From Rhizobium redzepovicii (GTDB taxonomy: Bacteria; Pseudomonadota; Alphaproteobacteria; Rhizobiales; Rhizobiaceae): a DNA stretch of 64,000 nucleotides. Shown piece after piece: positions 37,069-46,423 of this stretch. The DNA is taken from the NCBI RefSeq assembly GCF_019793435.1, contig NZ_JAILYH010000003.1, forward strand, positions 310,001 to 374,000. Reading direction: 5' to 3'. The position numbers and the translations under genes were made by a program. Position 1 is the stretch's first letter; each line of letters begins with the position of its first letter. Under the pieces are notes generated by a model. It made no database searches. It worked only from the letters and a program-made list of their open reading frames with translations, and was not told the origin of the DNA.

Positions 37069-37520
37069 TGTCGTTGCCCATCCTGTTTTCCCGTCCGGTT
37101 CTTGTCGCCGAATCAGGCCGGTTGTCCGGTGTGATTTCACCCTACCGCCAAGTTGCGAATGCCGCTTTTCGAAACTCACGCGCATTTGCGGCAAATTTAG
37201 TTCAAATTTTAGCGAACGGTATTTGACGGACATTTTAGTCGAATGCGAGCGATCGCCGTTAAGCATCAGGGCAGCACCTCGCTGCAATTGCAGGGCTTTT
37301 GCCGGCTCGCCTTGCCACAGGAGTTAACGCAATGCTGAAATATGAGGAAAATCCGTCGCTTACCTGCCATTAACCACAAAAGGCAAAGAGCCTTTCAGAT
37401 GCTTCAAAACGGGATTTTCGGGCCTTTTCGGCTGTGAACAGCGCTTTTGCCTTATCCTTTCTTTAAGCCGCCGGGGCCTATTGTCCGGATCGATAGACAG
37501 CCTTTTTGGGCGGGTATTGC
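37069..37520. other. Intergenic region between divergent genes
   Basis: 452 bp with no credible gene. It presumably holds the promoters of the DUF5330 protein and the histidine kinase. A small perfect hairpin, AAAGGC-AAAGA-GCCTTT (37379-37395), is the only structure I see. Confidence 0.5.
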
Positions 37521-39062
37521 GTGCGAGTATTGAGTAACATTGGCGGCTGGGTGACGGCGCTCGTAGACCGGGCGGCGACAAGCTGGCTCTCCCGGACGGG
37601 CGGCGGTGAAGCCGTGCGCCAGCGCGAGCTTGCGATCCTGCGCCGCCTCGTGCTGTTCTCGTCGGCTGCGCTTATTGCCGCTCCGATCGGCCTCTCGGCG
37701 GTCACCAGTCCGGCCGTCGCCTTGCCGGCAGGGGTCGCCATGGTTTGCGCCGCCTTTCTGTTCTCCGCCGTCGGCAGCATCGCGCTTGCCCGTCAGGGCT
37801 CGTCCGCCGGGATCGCGACACAGTCGGCCGAGGACTTCTTCCTTGACGCCACCCCCGGGCTCGTCTTCTTCCTCGATCCGCACGGCAGTGTGGCCACGAT
37901 CGGCGGCCGCGACCGGCGCGATTTCCTCGCCTGGATGCGCGATCCCAAGGGCAGGGGCTTCCTGGAGCAGGTGCACGTCTCCGACCGCATCCTTTTCCTG
38001 CAGGCGCTCGATAGCCTGCGCCGGGGCGAGGATGCCGAGTGCGTCGATCTGCGCATCGACCGCCCCTCGGTCGCGCGCGATCAACGCCAGTTCGCCTATC
38101 TTAGAATGGACATGACGGCCCGGCGCGACGCCGACGGCGAACTTGCCGCCGTCATCGCTCAGCTGCGCGATGTCTCCGTCGAGCAGCAGCTGCGGGCCGA
38201 AGCCCAGAACCGTGTTGCCGATGCCGAATCGGCAAACGACGCCAAGTCGCGCTTCCTCGCCGCCGTCAGCCACGAACTGCGCACGCCGCTGAACGCCATT
38301 CTCGGTTTTTCCGATATCCTGATCGGCGAATATTTCGGCAAGTTCGAAAACGACCGTCAGCGCGAATATGTCGGCCTCGTGCGCGAATCCGGCGCCCATC
38401 TCCTGTCCGTCGTCAACACCATGCTCGACATGAGCAAGATCGAAGCCGGCCGCTACGAGCTTATCCTTGAACCTTTCGATATAGCGAGTTCGGTCAAATC
38501 CTGCGAATCGATGCTGGCATTGCAGGCCAAGACCAAAGGCCTGACGCTGACGAGCCGGATCCAGCGCGGCCTCGGCGAGATCGTCGCCGATCAGCGCGCC
38601 ATCCAGCAGATCCTCATCAATCTCGTCGGCAATGCCATAAAGTTCACCGAGGCCGGCGGCGTCGTCTCGGTCGACGCGGCGGCACGCGACGGCATCCTCA
38701 AGCTGACGGTCAGCGACACCGGCATCGGTATTGCGGCCGACAAGCTGGCCTTGCTCGGTCAGCCCTTCGTCCAGATCCAGAACGACTATACCCGTCGCTT
38801 CGAAGGCACCGGCCTTGGTCTTTCCCTGGTCAAGGGGCTGGTGGCGCTGCATGGCGGGCATTTCGCCATCGCCAGCCAGCCCGGCGAAGGCACGATCATC
38901 ACCATAGAGATCGCGGTGGACGGCTCGGGCGCCATATGCGCCGAAGACGCCGGTCATGGCGCGACTGTCGAGTTCCCGCCGCGGCTGAAGGGCGCGCTCA
39001 ATGCAGGTGTAGAATTGGGGGAGGGGCGTTTGGATGGCCGCGCACAAGCGAAAATCGCCTAA
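37521..39062 (+). CDS. Membrane-bound PAS sensor histidine kinase
   Basis: A 513-residue kinase. Two membrane helices (about residues 40-90) come first, then a PAS-like domain (FFLDATPGLVFFLDPHGSVATIGG, about 105-225), then HisKA with the phosphoacceptor His251 in AAVSHELRTPLNAILGF, and a HATPase domain with N box QILINLVGNAIKF, G1 VSDTGIGI and G2 RRFEGTGLGLSL. The catalytic part resembles the PleC/DivJ group of alphaproteobacterial kinases. The start is GTG 37521 after GGGCGGG. No response regulator is adjacent. It overlaps the next gene by 29 bp. Confidence 0.87.
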   Translation: MRVLSNIGGWVTALVDRAATSWLSRTGGGEAVRQRELAILRRLVLFSSAALIAAPIGLSAVTSPAVALPAGVAMVCAAFLFSAVGSIALARQGSSAGIATQSAEDFFLDATPGLVFFLDPHGSVATIGGRDRRDFLAWMRDPKGRGFLEQVHVSDRILFLQALDSLRRGEDAECVDLRIDRPSVARDQRQFAYLRMDMTARRDADGELAAVIAQLRDVSVEQQLRAEAQNRVADAESANDAKSRFLAAVSHELRTPLNAILGFSDILIGEYFGKFENDRQREYVGLVRESGAHLLSVVNTMLDMSKIEAGRYELILEPFDIASSVKSCESMLALQAKTKGLTLTSRIQRGLGEIVADQRAIQQILINLVGNAIKFTEAGGVVSVDAAARDGILKLTVSDTGIGIAADKLALLGQPFVQIQNDYTRRFEGTGLGLSLVKGLVALHGGHFAIASQPGEGTIITIEIAVDGSGAICAEDAGHGATVEFPPRLKGALNAGVELGEGRLDGRAQAKIA

Positions 39063-39957
39063 GGGAAGAAGGGGACGGCAGCAGCCGGGCCTCTTGATGT
39101 CGGGTGCAGCCGCCCTGGGCGGCCTCAGCCTGCAGGGCGCCTCGGTGCTCGGCGGCGTCATCGGCCGCAATCCCTCGGTTGCCGGCGGCACGATCACCTT
39201 TGTCGTCATCTTCTCCTTCGTCGCCGCCAATGCGCTCTGGTATCAGCCGGGCCTGCATCCCCACCCGATTTTCCGCACCCGCGATCCGCAGTCTTCCAAC
39301 GTGCTCGGCGCCCGCCGCCCGGCGGAGGAGCAGCAGGGCGACGTCACCACCTTCCGCATCGAGCGGCCGGAGGATGCCGCGACCACCACCAACGCAACGC
39401 CGGCGCCGGCCGCGCCCGGCCAGCAGCCGAGCCAGCTCGTCATGGACATCCAGCAACAACTGGTGCGCCGTGGCCTCTATAACGGCATACCCGACGGCGT
39501 CATCGGCCCACGTACCAGCGCGGCCATCCTCTTCTTCGAGGAAACCGTCGGCATGGCCCAGACCGGCGATCCGACGCCGCAGGTGCTGGCGGCGCTGAAG
39601 ACTGATTCAGCCGGCCCCTCGACCGTTCCCATGGAAAAGCCGCCCGAGGATGTCAGCTCGAAGGCAGCGGCGGAAGACCCGGTCGCAGCGGCGATCCGCA
39701 GCGCCGAAAAGACGGTCAAAACCGCTCCGTCATCCGCAAAGCAGGTTCCCTCAAGCGAAATCACCAATGTCGACCTGGTGCTGAAGATCCAGAAGGGCCT
39801 TTCCAACATGGCCTATGCCAATGTCGGCGTCGACGGTGTTGCCGGCGAGCAGACCCGCGCGGCCATCCGCCATTTCCAGAAGCACTACAACCTGCCCGAA
39901 AACGGCGAGCCGACCCAGGCGGTGCTGAAAAAACTCAAGGAGATCGGCGCAATTTAG
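39034..39957 (+). CDS. Membrane protein with two peptidoglycan-binding domains
   Basis: A 307-residue protein: a basic N-terminus (MAAHKRKSPKGRRGRQQ), a membrane helix (about 48-68), a Pro/Ala-rich linker, then two PG_binding_1 repeats, VMDIQQQLVRRGLYNGIPDGVIGPRTSAAI (about 133-185) and LKIQKGLSNMAYANVGVDGVAGEQTRAAI (about 250-305). It probably spans from the membrane to the cell wall. The start lies within the 3' end of the histidine kinase gene, with GAGGGG upstream, so the two are translationally linked. Confidence 0.87.
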   Translation: MAAHKRKSPKGRRGRQQPGLLMSGAAALGGLSLQGASVLGGVIGRNPSVAGGTITFVVIFSFVAANALWYQPGLHPHPIFRTRDPQSSNVLGARRPAEEQQGDVTTFRIERPEDAATTTNATPAPAAPGQQPSQLVMDIQQQLVRRGLYNGIPDGVIGPRTSAAILFFEETVGMAQTGDPTPQVLAALKTDSAGPSTVPMEKPPEDVSSKAAAEDPVAAAIRSAEKTVKTAPSSAKQVPSSEITNVDLVLKIQKGLSNMAYANVGVDGVAGEQTRAAIRHFQKHYNLPENGEPTQAVLKKLKEIGAI

Positions 39958-39970
39958 CCCGAAGCCTGTC

Positions 39971-40000
39971 GCGCAAAAGTGCGTAGCGCTTTTCCCGCGC
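39971..40000. repeat. Short rhizobial intergenic palindrome
   Basis: GCGCAAAAGTGCG and TAGCGCTTTTCCCGCGC form an imperfect hairpin just after the peptidoglycan-binding gene. Similar to the palindrome at the left end of the window (25-48). Confidence 0.4.
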
Positions 40001-40133
40001 ACAGCGCGAAACGCCTTAGAAACACCCCTACCATAACCGGAAACCCTCGCAGCCCAAGCGGCCTGGCCATGTCGTCTGGAACACCGCCAATCGCCGCATT
40101 GCCGCCGCTGGCTGCCCGGTCTATACCGCGCCG

Positions 40134-40478
40134 ATGAGATTACGCGCCGACATCTTCGTTTCCGCCCTCCTGCGCCGCGTCTTCGCCAGCGGCGATTTTG
40201 CCGCCGTCGAAAAGAAGGGTGCGGAGGAGGCGGGTGCGATCTTCATCCGCCAGCATTTTCGCGACGGCCTGGAAACGCTCTATGCGCCTGCGCCGCAGAC
40301 CGCCTTCGGCGAAGATGAGGCGGGCGCCCGTCTGTTCGAGATCCGCCTGTCGCGCAGCGAGCCGGAGGCGGTGCGCGCCATGCTGGAGCGGGAACGCCGG
40401 TTCGACCCCGATCTGTGGATCGTCGAGCTCGAGGCGGAGGAATTGGGCGACATGATCCCGCTTGCACGGGATGGCTGA
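40134..40478 (+). CDS. DUF1491 family protein
   Basis: A 114-residue soluble protein with MRLRADIFVSALLRRVF at the N-terminus, EEAGAIFIRQHFRDGLETLYAPAP and a C-terminal RRFDPDLWIVELE, the pattern of alphaproteobacterial DUF1491. Function unknown. Its end is 22 bp from the convergent DUF2336 gene. Confidence 0.82.
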   Translation: MRLRADIFVSALLRRVFASGDFAAVEKKGAEEAGAIFIRQHFRDGLETLYAPAPQTAFGEDEAGARLFEIRLSRSEPEAVRAMLERERRFDPDLWIVELEAEELGDMIPLARDG

Positions 40479-40499
40479 GGGCTGGCGGGTCTGCCGATC

Positions 40500-41486
40500 T
40501 CAGCGGGATCGCCGCCCCAGGACACGCATGTCGCGCTGCGCCGGCGCCTGATTGAGGAAGCGGTGGCTCGGCGTTTCCTGAGGTGCAGGCGCATTGGCCG
40601 CTTCGGGTTTGTAGGTGTAGCGATCGGCGCGGCGCCAGGCTTCCACCCGTTCGTGGCATTCTTCCGGATCGAGCGCATCGAGCACCATCCAGCCGCGCGT
40701 GACATTGTGCTGCTGTTCGGCAAGATGCGGATAAAGCTTTTCCAGCACGAAGACGGCGTCGAGAAAGCCCATGCCAAGGCTCGTCAGCGTCGTCGCGAGC
40801 TGCTGGCCGGAAAGATCGAGCATGATGCGTTCTGCAAGCCAGCGGCTGGCCGACAGCGCATCGGCCAGCGCGGTTGCGAAATGCATTGCCTCGCGTGAGC
40901 GGGCAAAACGTACCAGCAGCGCCTCCTGAATATCGGTAAGCGTGCGCAGGCCAAGCCTGTCCTCGTCGGCCCGGCCGAGATGGCCAGCAAGACCGAGAAT
41001 ACGCTCGCGCAGCGCCTCTTCATTGGCAACCCGCTGTTCCTGCAGCGCATCCGCCTCGTAGGTTTCTCCAGGCGCCGGCGACAGCGGCACCGTCTGGGAT
41101 TCTGTGATGGGCGCCGATGCGGCGGCCGACCGCGGCTGGCTCTGGCGTAGCGCCACCAGCGCATCGATGACCTTCGGCGAGAGGGAATCGCGACTGACGA
41201 TCGCCTTTACATGCGCTGCACCCTGCATGCGCGCGATGGTAATCAGGGTATCGTCGGCAATTGCCTTGGAGGCGGCAAGAAAAGGGGCGGCGATCTCGAT
41301 CGGCTGGTTGCCGATGAACAGCGCCACGGCCGCCGGCATGTTTTCGCATTGAGAGAGTGCCGCGACGGCCTGGCGTTTGGCCTCGTCGGAGGAGGCCTGG
41401 AAGAGCGGCATGAAAAGCTCGGCAAATTGGCGCAGTTCGGAACGTGTCGGATGAGACAGGTTCTCGAAACTGCTGACGGTCGCCAT
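40500..41486 (-). CDS. DUF2336 family protein
   Basis: A 328-residue soluble, mostly helical protein. It resembles HEAT-like DUF2336 proteins (FENLSHPTRSELRQFAELFMPLFQASSDEAKRQAVAALSQC, then LFIGNQPIEIAAPFLAASKAI). These repeats suggest protein-protein binding; some DUF2336 proteins sit in general stress signalling, but no function can be assigned. Start ATG 41486 is preceded by GGAC; the longer frame to 41576 is not supported. Confidence 0.8.
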   Translation of the reverse strand: MATVSSFENLSHPTRSELRQFAELFMPLFQASSDEAKRQAVAALSQCENMPAAVALFIGNQPIEIAAPFLAASKAIADDTLITIARMQGAAHVKAIVSRDSLSPKVIDALVALRQSQPRSAAASAPITESQTVPLSPAPGETYEADALQEQRVANEEALRERILGLAGHLGRADEDRLGLRTLTDIQEALLVRFARSREAMHFATALADALSASRWLAERIMLDLSGQQLATTLTSLGMGFLDAVFVLEKLYPHLAEQQHNVTRGWMVLDALDPEECHERVEAWRRADRYTYKPEAANAPAPQETPSHRFLNQAPAQRDMRVLGRRSR

Positions 41487-41798
41487 CAATACCACGTCCT
41501 TTTTCCTGACGGCCAATGGGCCCTCTAGGTCTCGAAACCGGTCACGCACAAGAACACCCCGAAAACGCCGAACCAAGGGGAACCACGGGCCGATATGCGC
41601 TGGCGGAACGCATGCCGGGCCACATGGGTTATGAACAAATCCTACACCGGTAGGGTTAATGCATGCTGAAGATTTTGTGAAAATGCGCCAGAAATATACA
41701 CGCGGCGCGTGTCGCGGCGTGATTGGCCGGCAACATAAAAGTCTGGTGGAAGAGGCCGCTGCAACGACTGCACATCGCTGGCATCACAAGGGAAAAGG

Positions 41799-42005
41799 TC
41801 AGGCGGCTTTGCGATCGCGCAGCGCGTCCAGCAATTTTTCGCGGCTGTTGTGGCCGGCCTGATAAAGGTCGAGTGCCGCCGATGCCGCATACTGCGCCTC
41901 GACGCTTTTGATGTCGACGCGCCGTTCCGCGCACCAGGCATCGAGCGCACCGCGCAGAATCTCGAGATCGTCAGGCGAGAAATATGAATTCACCAGCAAA
42001 GACAT
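41799..42005 (-). CDS. Small helical protein, paralogue of the 50866-51162 gene
   Basis: A 68-residue protein with a strong ribosome site (GGAGG, 7 bp before ATG 42005). The core DLEILRGALDAWCAERRVDI, then AASAALDLYQAGHNSREKLLDAL, aligns without gaps of more than one residue to the product of 50866-51162 (DLDMLQGVLDDAGYDARILI and AAVLLIRLFQEGVTSPAMLSKAL). No family recognised. Cytosolic; probably two or three helices. Confidence 0.68.
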   Translation of the reverse strand: MSLLVNSYFSPDDLEILRGALDAWCAERRVDIKSVEAQYAASAALDLYQAGHNSREKLLDALRDRKAA

Positions 42006-42543
42006 CGCTAGCCTCCGCATTCCGGCAAGAGCGTGAATATCCGCGATCGATCGGGGCCGGAAATGCTGATCGACTGGAGCAAACATACGCGTATCGGAGT
42101 CGTGTGCAATTAAATATTTTCATGAAGCATTTCTGCAACATTGCTCTTTTGCTGCCGGGGTAGGCGTGCTCCGCTCTTCTCAACTATATGATTTACTTCT
42201 TGTTTTATACTTCGAGTTCGGGCCGGAGCCTTGGGCGGCGGCGTGAAACCAAATCAACTCTTCGCGCGTTACAGAGCAGGTAACGTGAACTGTGTTTGGC
42301 TTCCGCCGAATATTAGTAAACTGTTAACTGTCATATGTCTCAATTCGGATGGGAACGACGCGATTTGAGTGTTTGGATCGTTGAGACTCCTGATCACGGT
42401 ATTTCAACCAGGTGCCGTGGGAAAGGCGCGAATGCCCTCGGTTCGGTCACTCCGCCACCGCAGGACGCGCCGGCTCGCACATTGGCGGGCAGGGTGAAAT
42501 CCATCGTAAGTTCATCCGTCTCGGGCAGTGCATGGAGACGAGA
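42006..42543. other. Non-coding stretch
   Basis: About 540 bp with no convincing gene. The first 330 bp are AT-rich compared with the flanks and probably hold the promoter of the leftward 68-residue gene. Antisense frames in the right part lack ribosome sites and sensible composition. Confidence 0.45.
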
Positions 42544-42711
42544 ATGGCAATAGTAGTCGCATTGGCGGATCGGCAGCCGCGGGCGCCCCGCCGCCCGGAC
42601 AAAGAGCCCCGCGAAGCTAAGATCCTCTGGTTCACGGGCGTCCGCTACGAGCGGCTGACCGAGAGCCCTAGACATGGTCCGGCGCCCGCGCCGCGCGTCA
42701 ACAAGAAGTAA
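42544..42711 (+). CDS. Small conserved-looking protein (FTGVRYER motif)
   Basis: A 55-residue basic protein starting at ATG 42544 with GGAGACGAG directly upstream. The middle motif EAKILWFTGVRYERL is a recognisable core seen in short rhizobial hypothetical proteins, flanked by Pro/Arg-rich ends. No membrane segment or signal peptide. It is below the usual gene-finder length limit. Convergent with the DUF1254 gene, 13 bp away. Confidence 0.6.
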   Translation: MAIVVALADRQPRAPRRPDKEPREAKILWFTGVRYERLTESPRHGPAPAPRVNKK

Positions 42712-42724
42712 CGTCCGTTCAACT

Positions 42725-43273
42725 TTAGCGGGCGCTAAATTGCTCACAGCCGGCTTCCGTCAGGAAGTTCCGCGCCGCCTCATTAAAACTTGCCTGCGGC
42801 GCCAGCGTCCGCAGCACGGCATAGCCGTCCGGCCGCGCCATTTCCACCAGGATCGCCTGCTGCAATTCCTGCGGCAGGTTCTTGCGCAGGTCGGTCAGCT
42901 GGATCGGGCCGCCGGCCAGCACATCGAGCGCACCGCCGACCGAGGTTCTGTCGTTCATGCTGAAGACCTCGTTGGAGGCGCTGTCGTAGATGGCGATCGA
43001 CCAGAAGGGCACATTGCCCTTGGCGGTGAAATGCACCGGCGCATCCTCGACGTCGAAGGAGCAGACGGCGGTGCGCACGAAGGGGTCGCCATTGGCAAGG
43101 CCTGCTTCGTCATACTGGCCGCCGAGCAACGTGAAATTGTTGAGGTCGCCCTCCGCCTCCACGCGGGTCGCCGCATCCTTGCCGGTGAAATGCGGCAGCG
43201 ACAGGATGATGACGAGGTGCAGCAGGGCTGCGCCGAAAAGGCCGGTCAGAATGGCGAAGAAGATCCTAAGCAT
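42725..43273 (-). CDS. DUF1254 family membrane-anchored protein
   Basis: A 182-residue protein with an N-terminal membrane anchor (MLRIFFAILTGLFGAALLHLVII) and a periplasmic DUF1254 domain, visible as VRTAVCSFDVEDAPVHFTAKG, FWSIAIYDSASNEVFSMNDR and DLRKNLPQEL. Elsewhere DUF1254 is usually fused to DUF1214 in one longer protein. Here it is a separate gene whose ATG overlaps the end of the DUF1214 gene (ATGCTTAG). Function unknown. Confidence 0.8.
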   Translation of the reverse strand: MLRIFFAILTGLFGAALLHLVIILSLPHFTGKDAATRVEAEGDLNNFTLLGGQYDEAGLANGDPFVRTAVCSFDVEDAPVHFTAKGNVPFWSIAIYDSASNEVFSMNDRTSVGGALDVLAGGPIQLTDLRKNLPQELQQAILVEMARPDGYAVLRTLAPQASFNEAARNFLTEAGCEQFSAR

Positions 43274-43853
43274 TGCCGCATCCGGTCTTGGTGAGCTTCG
43301 GCATGGCGAGGTCGATCACGCCGGAGCTGCCGGCGGTCGGCGTGTCGAACAGCGTCAGCACCAGCCGGAAGGTGCCGGCCTCCGGCAAGGCCAGCCAGTT
43401 GCCGGGCTGCGCCGCGGCTGAGATGTCGATCGAGAAGCTGCTGTCCGGCTGGCGCAGCACCGTCCAGGAATTGAGCGCTGAGGGATGCCCGGTCTTGACT
43501 GCCGCCGGGTTGCCGCCATTGTCGGCGGTAAAGAGTGTCCAGATCCGGGCAGGCGGCGTTTGCCCGCTGATGCGGTAGCGGCAGCCGGCATTCAGCCGCG
43601 CACCGTCGTCGTCGACGCTCGCCGTGAAGGTCAGCCCCTCGGCGCTGCCGTAGAGCAGCTTGCCGGCGCGAGCCCGATGCGACTTGGCATAAGGATCGGC
43701 ATCGACCGTCTGAAGCGCCGGAAAGGCCTCCCACGCACCGAGCTTGATCGCCCCGAAACCCTGTGTCGCATCCAGCGCATACAGCGAAATCATGATCCCG
43801 CCGCCGAAGGCGACGATCAGCGTGACCAGGATGAAGAGGGGGAATCGAAACAC
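43266..43853 (-). CDS. DUF1214 family membrane-anchored protein
   Basis: A 195-residue protein from a GTG start with AAGG 7 bp upstream (MFRFPLFILVTLIVAFGGG as membrane anchor). The DUF1214 core is YGSAEGLTFTASVDDDG, NAGCRYRISGQTPPARIWTLFTAD and NWLALPEAGTFRLVLTLFDTP. An ATG at 43919 would add 22 residues but lacks a ribosome site. It overlaps the DUF1254 gene by 8 bp, so the two products are made together and may pair in the periplasm. Confidence 0.82.
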   Translation of the reverse strand: MFRFPLFILVTLIVAFGGGIMISLYALDATQGFGAIKLGAWEAFPALQTVDADPYAKSHRARAGKLLYGSAEGLTFTASVDDDGARLNAGCRYRISGQTPPARIWTLFTADNGGNPAAVKTGHPSALNSWTVLRQPDSSFSIDISAAAQPGNWLALPEAGTFRLVLTLFDTPTAGSSGVIDLAMPKLTKTGCGNA

Positions 43854-44047
43854 GTCAAGACCTTGGAAACCATATCGAGTTAAAGGGTTACCACTGATTC
43901 TGGTGGGGTGGAATGCCATGCGACGACATGTACGCGATCTATCCAGAGGTGCGGGCGTGCGCGCCTATGATTTGCCCTCACCTAGCCGGATGAGGGGCCA
44001 CGCTCTCGCAGATCTCCCGGAAATCGTTCGTCGCATCCACGCGGCGT

Positions 44048-46234
44048 CTATTCGGCGCTCGCCACCTTCGCCGGCACGAGCGGGGCGGCATTTTTCAGCT
44101 TTGCGCCGAGGGCTTTGAGAATATTCGTCGATGGCACCGAGAGCATGCGCGGCCGGATGAGCTGCGGCAATCCGTCCTGCGGCTTGGCGGCGACGGTCTT
44201 GGCGAGATCCTTTTCCGAGGGCAAGGGATTTTCGATGCCGGGAATGGCGCGCAGCGTCACACCCTGATGGGCGTAGTCCATGGCGCGCTTGAAGGTCATC
44301 GCCGGCAGCGAGCCGCCGGTCATGTTGTTGGTCGAGGTATAGTCGTCATTGCCGAACCAGACGGCGCAGGTGTAGTTGCCGGTGAAACCCACGAACCAGG
44401 CGTCGCGGTAGGCCTGGGTCGTGCCGGTCTTGCCAGCTGTCACGATGCCGTTGTCAAGGGCTGCCTTGCGCGCCGTGCCGACATAGGGAACGCGCGACAA
44501 CATCTGGTTCATATAGGCATCGGCCTGTTCCGAGAGTACGCGTTTGGGCGCCGGCTCGTCGCGGTCGAAATCATAGAGCACGTCGCCGTCGTAATCGAGA
44601 ACCTGGGTGATGCCGTGGCGGCGCGACTGATAGCCGCCGGCCGGGAAGGTGGCATAGGCCGTCGCCTGATCGAGCACCGTCACCTCGGACGTGCCGATCG
44701 GGATGGTGACGTCGTCACGGATCGGCGTTTCGACGCCGAGGTTCTTCGCCATGGCCCGGATCGGCTGAATGCCGAGCTTCTCCTTGGCAAGCCGCACCGG
44801 CACCGTGTTGATCGATTGGGCGATCGCCGTCTCAAGGGTTATGCGGCCAGCATAGTGGTTCGCATAATTGTGCGGGCTCCAATTGCCCCAAGAGATCGGT
44901 GCGTCGACGATCGTCGTCTGCGGCGTCATCCCGCTCTCCATGGCCACCGAATAGGTATAGACCTTGAAGGAGGATCCCGGCTGGCGCAGCGCCCTGGTGG
45001 CGCGGTTGAACTGGCTTTCGCCGTAGTCCCGCCCGCCGACCATGGCGCGTACCGCGCCGCCGTTCTCGATCATCACCATGGCACCCTGCTTGGCGTGATA
45101 GGCCTCGCCATATTCGCGCAGCGACGTTTCGACCGATTCCTCAGCCGCCTGCTGGATACCCATGTCGATTGTCGTGCGCACGATCAGCGAATGCTGGTGG
45201 AAGCGCGGCGACAGCCGCTGCACCTCGTCGAAAGCCCAATCGAGGAAAAAGTCGGGCGATTCTACCTCGTTGCGGTCGACGACGGTTGCCGGATTGCGCC
45301 GGGCGGCGATCACCTGTCCCTCGGTCATCAGCCCGCTCTGCACGAGGTTGGTCAGCACCTCATTTGCGCGCGCACGTGCCGCCGGCAGATTCACATGCGG
45401 CGCATATTTGGCCGGCGCCTTGAACAGGCCGGCCAGCATGGCGGATTCGGCAAGGTTCACATCGGTGATATTCTTGCCGAAATAGAACTGCGCCGCCGCG
45501 GCTGCGCCAAAGGTGCCGCCGCCCATATAGGCGCGGTCGAGGTAGGTAGAGAGGATTTCCTTCTTGGAAAGGTTCGACTCGAGCCACAAGGCGAGGAACG
45601 CTTCGGTGATCTTGCGGTCGATCGAACGCTCGTTGGAGAGAAACAGGTTCTTGGCGAGCTGCTGGGTCAGCGTCGAGCCGCCCTGCACGACTTCGCCCGC
45701 CTGGGCGTTAGTCACCATGGCGCGGAAGAGGCCGATCACGTCGATGCCGAAATGGTCGAAGAAGCGCCGGTCTTCGGTAGCGAGCACCGACTTGATCAGG
45801 GAATCCGGCAGCTCGTCGATCGGCACGGAGTTCTGGTGAATGACGCCGCGATGGCCGATGACGTTGCCGTAACGATCAGTAAAGGTGACGGCGAAATCGC
45901 CGCGGTTGCGCCAGTCCTCCTTGGTCGCCTCGAAGGCCGGCTGGGCAAGCAGCAGCATCAGCACCGAGCCGGCCGCCCCGAGCGTCAGCCCTTCGCCGGC
46001 CAATTCGAAGACCATGCGCTTCCAGCCGCGCACGCGGAAGCGGCGAAAAAAGATGGTGATGTCTTCCCAGATCTCGGCGGCGCGGAAGCCGGCGTTCCAG
46101 ACGGTTGAGTCGATCCACGAATCGATGCGCAGCAGGATGTGGCGGCTCTTCGCCGGCCGCTTGTCCGCCGCGTTATTCGCCGTTTCTTTGGGTCCCGCTT
46201 CGGGACCTCTTTCGGGGTTGTCCGGATCCTGCAC
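44048..46234 (-). CDS. Bifunctional penicillin-binding protein, PBP1A family
   Basis: A 728-residue class A PBP. A cytoplasmic N-terminus and one membrane helix (about 80-100) are followed by the GT51 transglycosylase with ATEDRRFFDHFGID (catalytic Glu about 152), GGSTLTQQLAKNLF (about 183) and YLDRAYMGGGTFG. The transpeptidase has SSFK (nucleophile Ser about 420), SIN and KTGTTQ (about 599). It polymerises and cross-links peptidoglycan. Start GTG 46234 is the only reasonable one, though its ribosome site is weak. Monocistronic. Confidence 0.92.
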   Translation of the reverse strand: MQDPDNPERGPEAGPKETANNAADKRPAKSRHILLRIDSWIDSTVWNAGFRAAEIWEDITIFFRRFRVRGWKRMVFELAGEGLTLGAAGSVLMLLLAQPAFEATKEDWRNRGDFAVTFTDRYGNVIGHRGVIHQNSVPIDELPDSLIKSVLATEDRRFFDHFGIDVIGLFRAMVTNAQAGEVVQGGSTLTQQLAKNLFLSNERSIDRKITEAFLALWLESNLSKKEILSTYLDRAYMGGGTFGAAAAAQFYFGKNITDVNLAESAMLAGLFKAPAKYAPHVNLPAARARANEVLTNLVQSGLMTEGQVIAARRNPATVVDRNEVESPDFFLDWAFDEVQRLSPRFHQHSLIVRTTIDMGIQQAAEESVETSLREYGEAYHAKQGAMVMIENGGAVRAMVGGRDYGESQFNRATRALRQPGSSFKVYTYSVAMESGMTPQTTIVDAPISWGNWSPHNYANHYAGRITLETAIAQSINTVPVRLAKEKLGIQPIRAMAKNLGVETPIRDDVTIPIGTSEVTVLDQATAYATFPAGGYQSRRHGITQVLDYDGDVLYDFDRDEPAPKRVLSEQADAYMNQMLSRVPYVGTARKAALDNGIVTAGKTGTTQAYRDAWFVGFTGNYTCAVWFGNDDYTSTNNMTGGSLPAMTFKRAMDYAHQGVTLRAIPGIENPLPSEKDLAKTVAAKPQDGLPQLIRPRMLSVPSTNILKALGAKLKNAAPLVPAKVASAE

Positions 46235-46423
46235 GTCCTGTATTCCCGCCTGATCGCGCTTCGCTTATCTCCGGCCGTCGGAAAGCGACGAAAGCGCGAG
46301 GCCGCCATATGGCCGCAAAGCCCTCCGATACCAGGAGCATGCTGAAGAATTGATTGATTTTGCGGCTGATAACAAGAGAGATAGATGGCGGTCACGTCAA
46401 TTTGCGGGCCGCTGTTGCAAGAA

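Noticed and set aside
37452..39230. 592-codon minus-strand frame opposite the histidine kinase
   Set aside because: Composition is that of a mirrored coding frame. The kinase boxes are unambiguous on the plus strand.
42394..42747. 117-codon minus-strand frame
   Set aside because: No ribosome site or recognisable features; it overlaps the better-supported 55-residue plus-strand gene and the end of the DUF1254 gene.
44267..46108. 613-codon plus-strand frame opposite PBP1A
   Set aside because: Antisense shadow: no domain, no ribosome site, and the minus strand has all PBP motifs.
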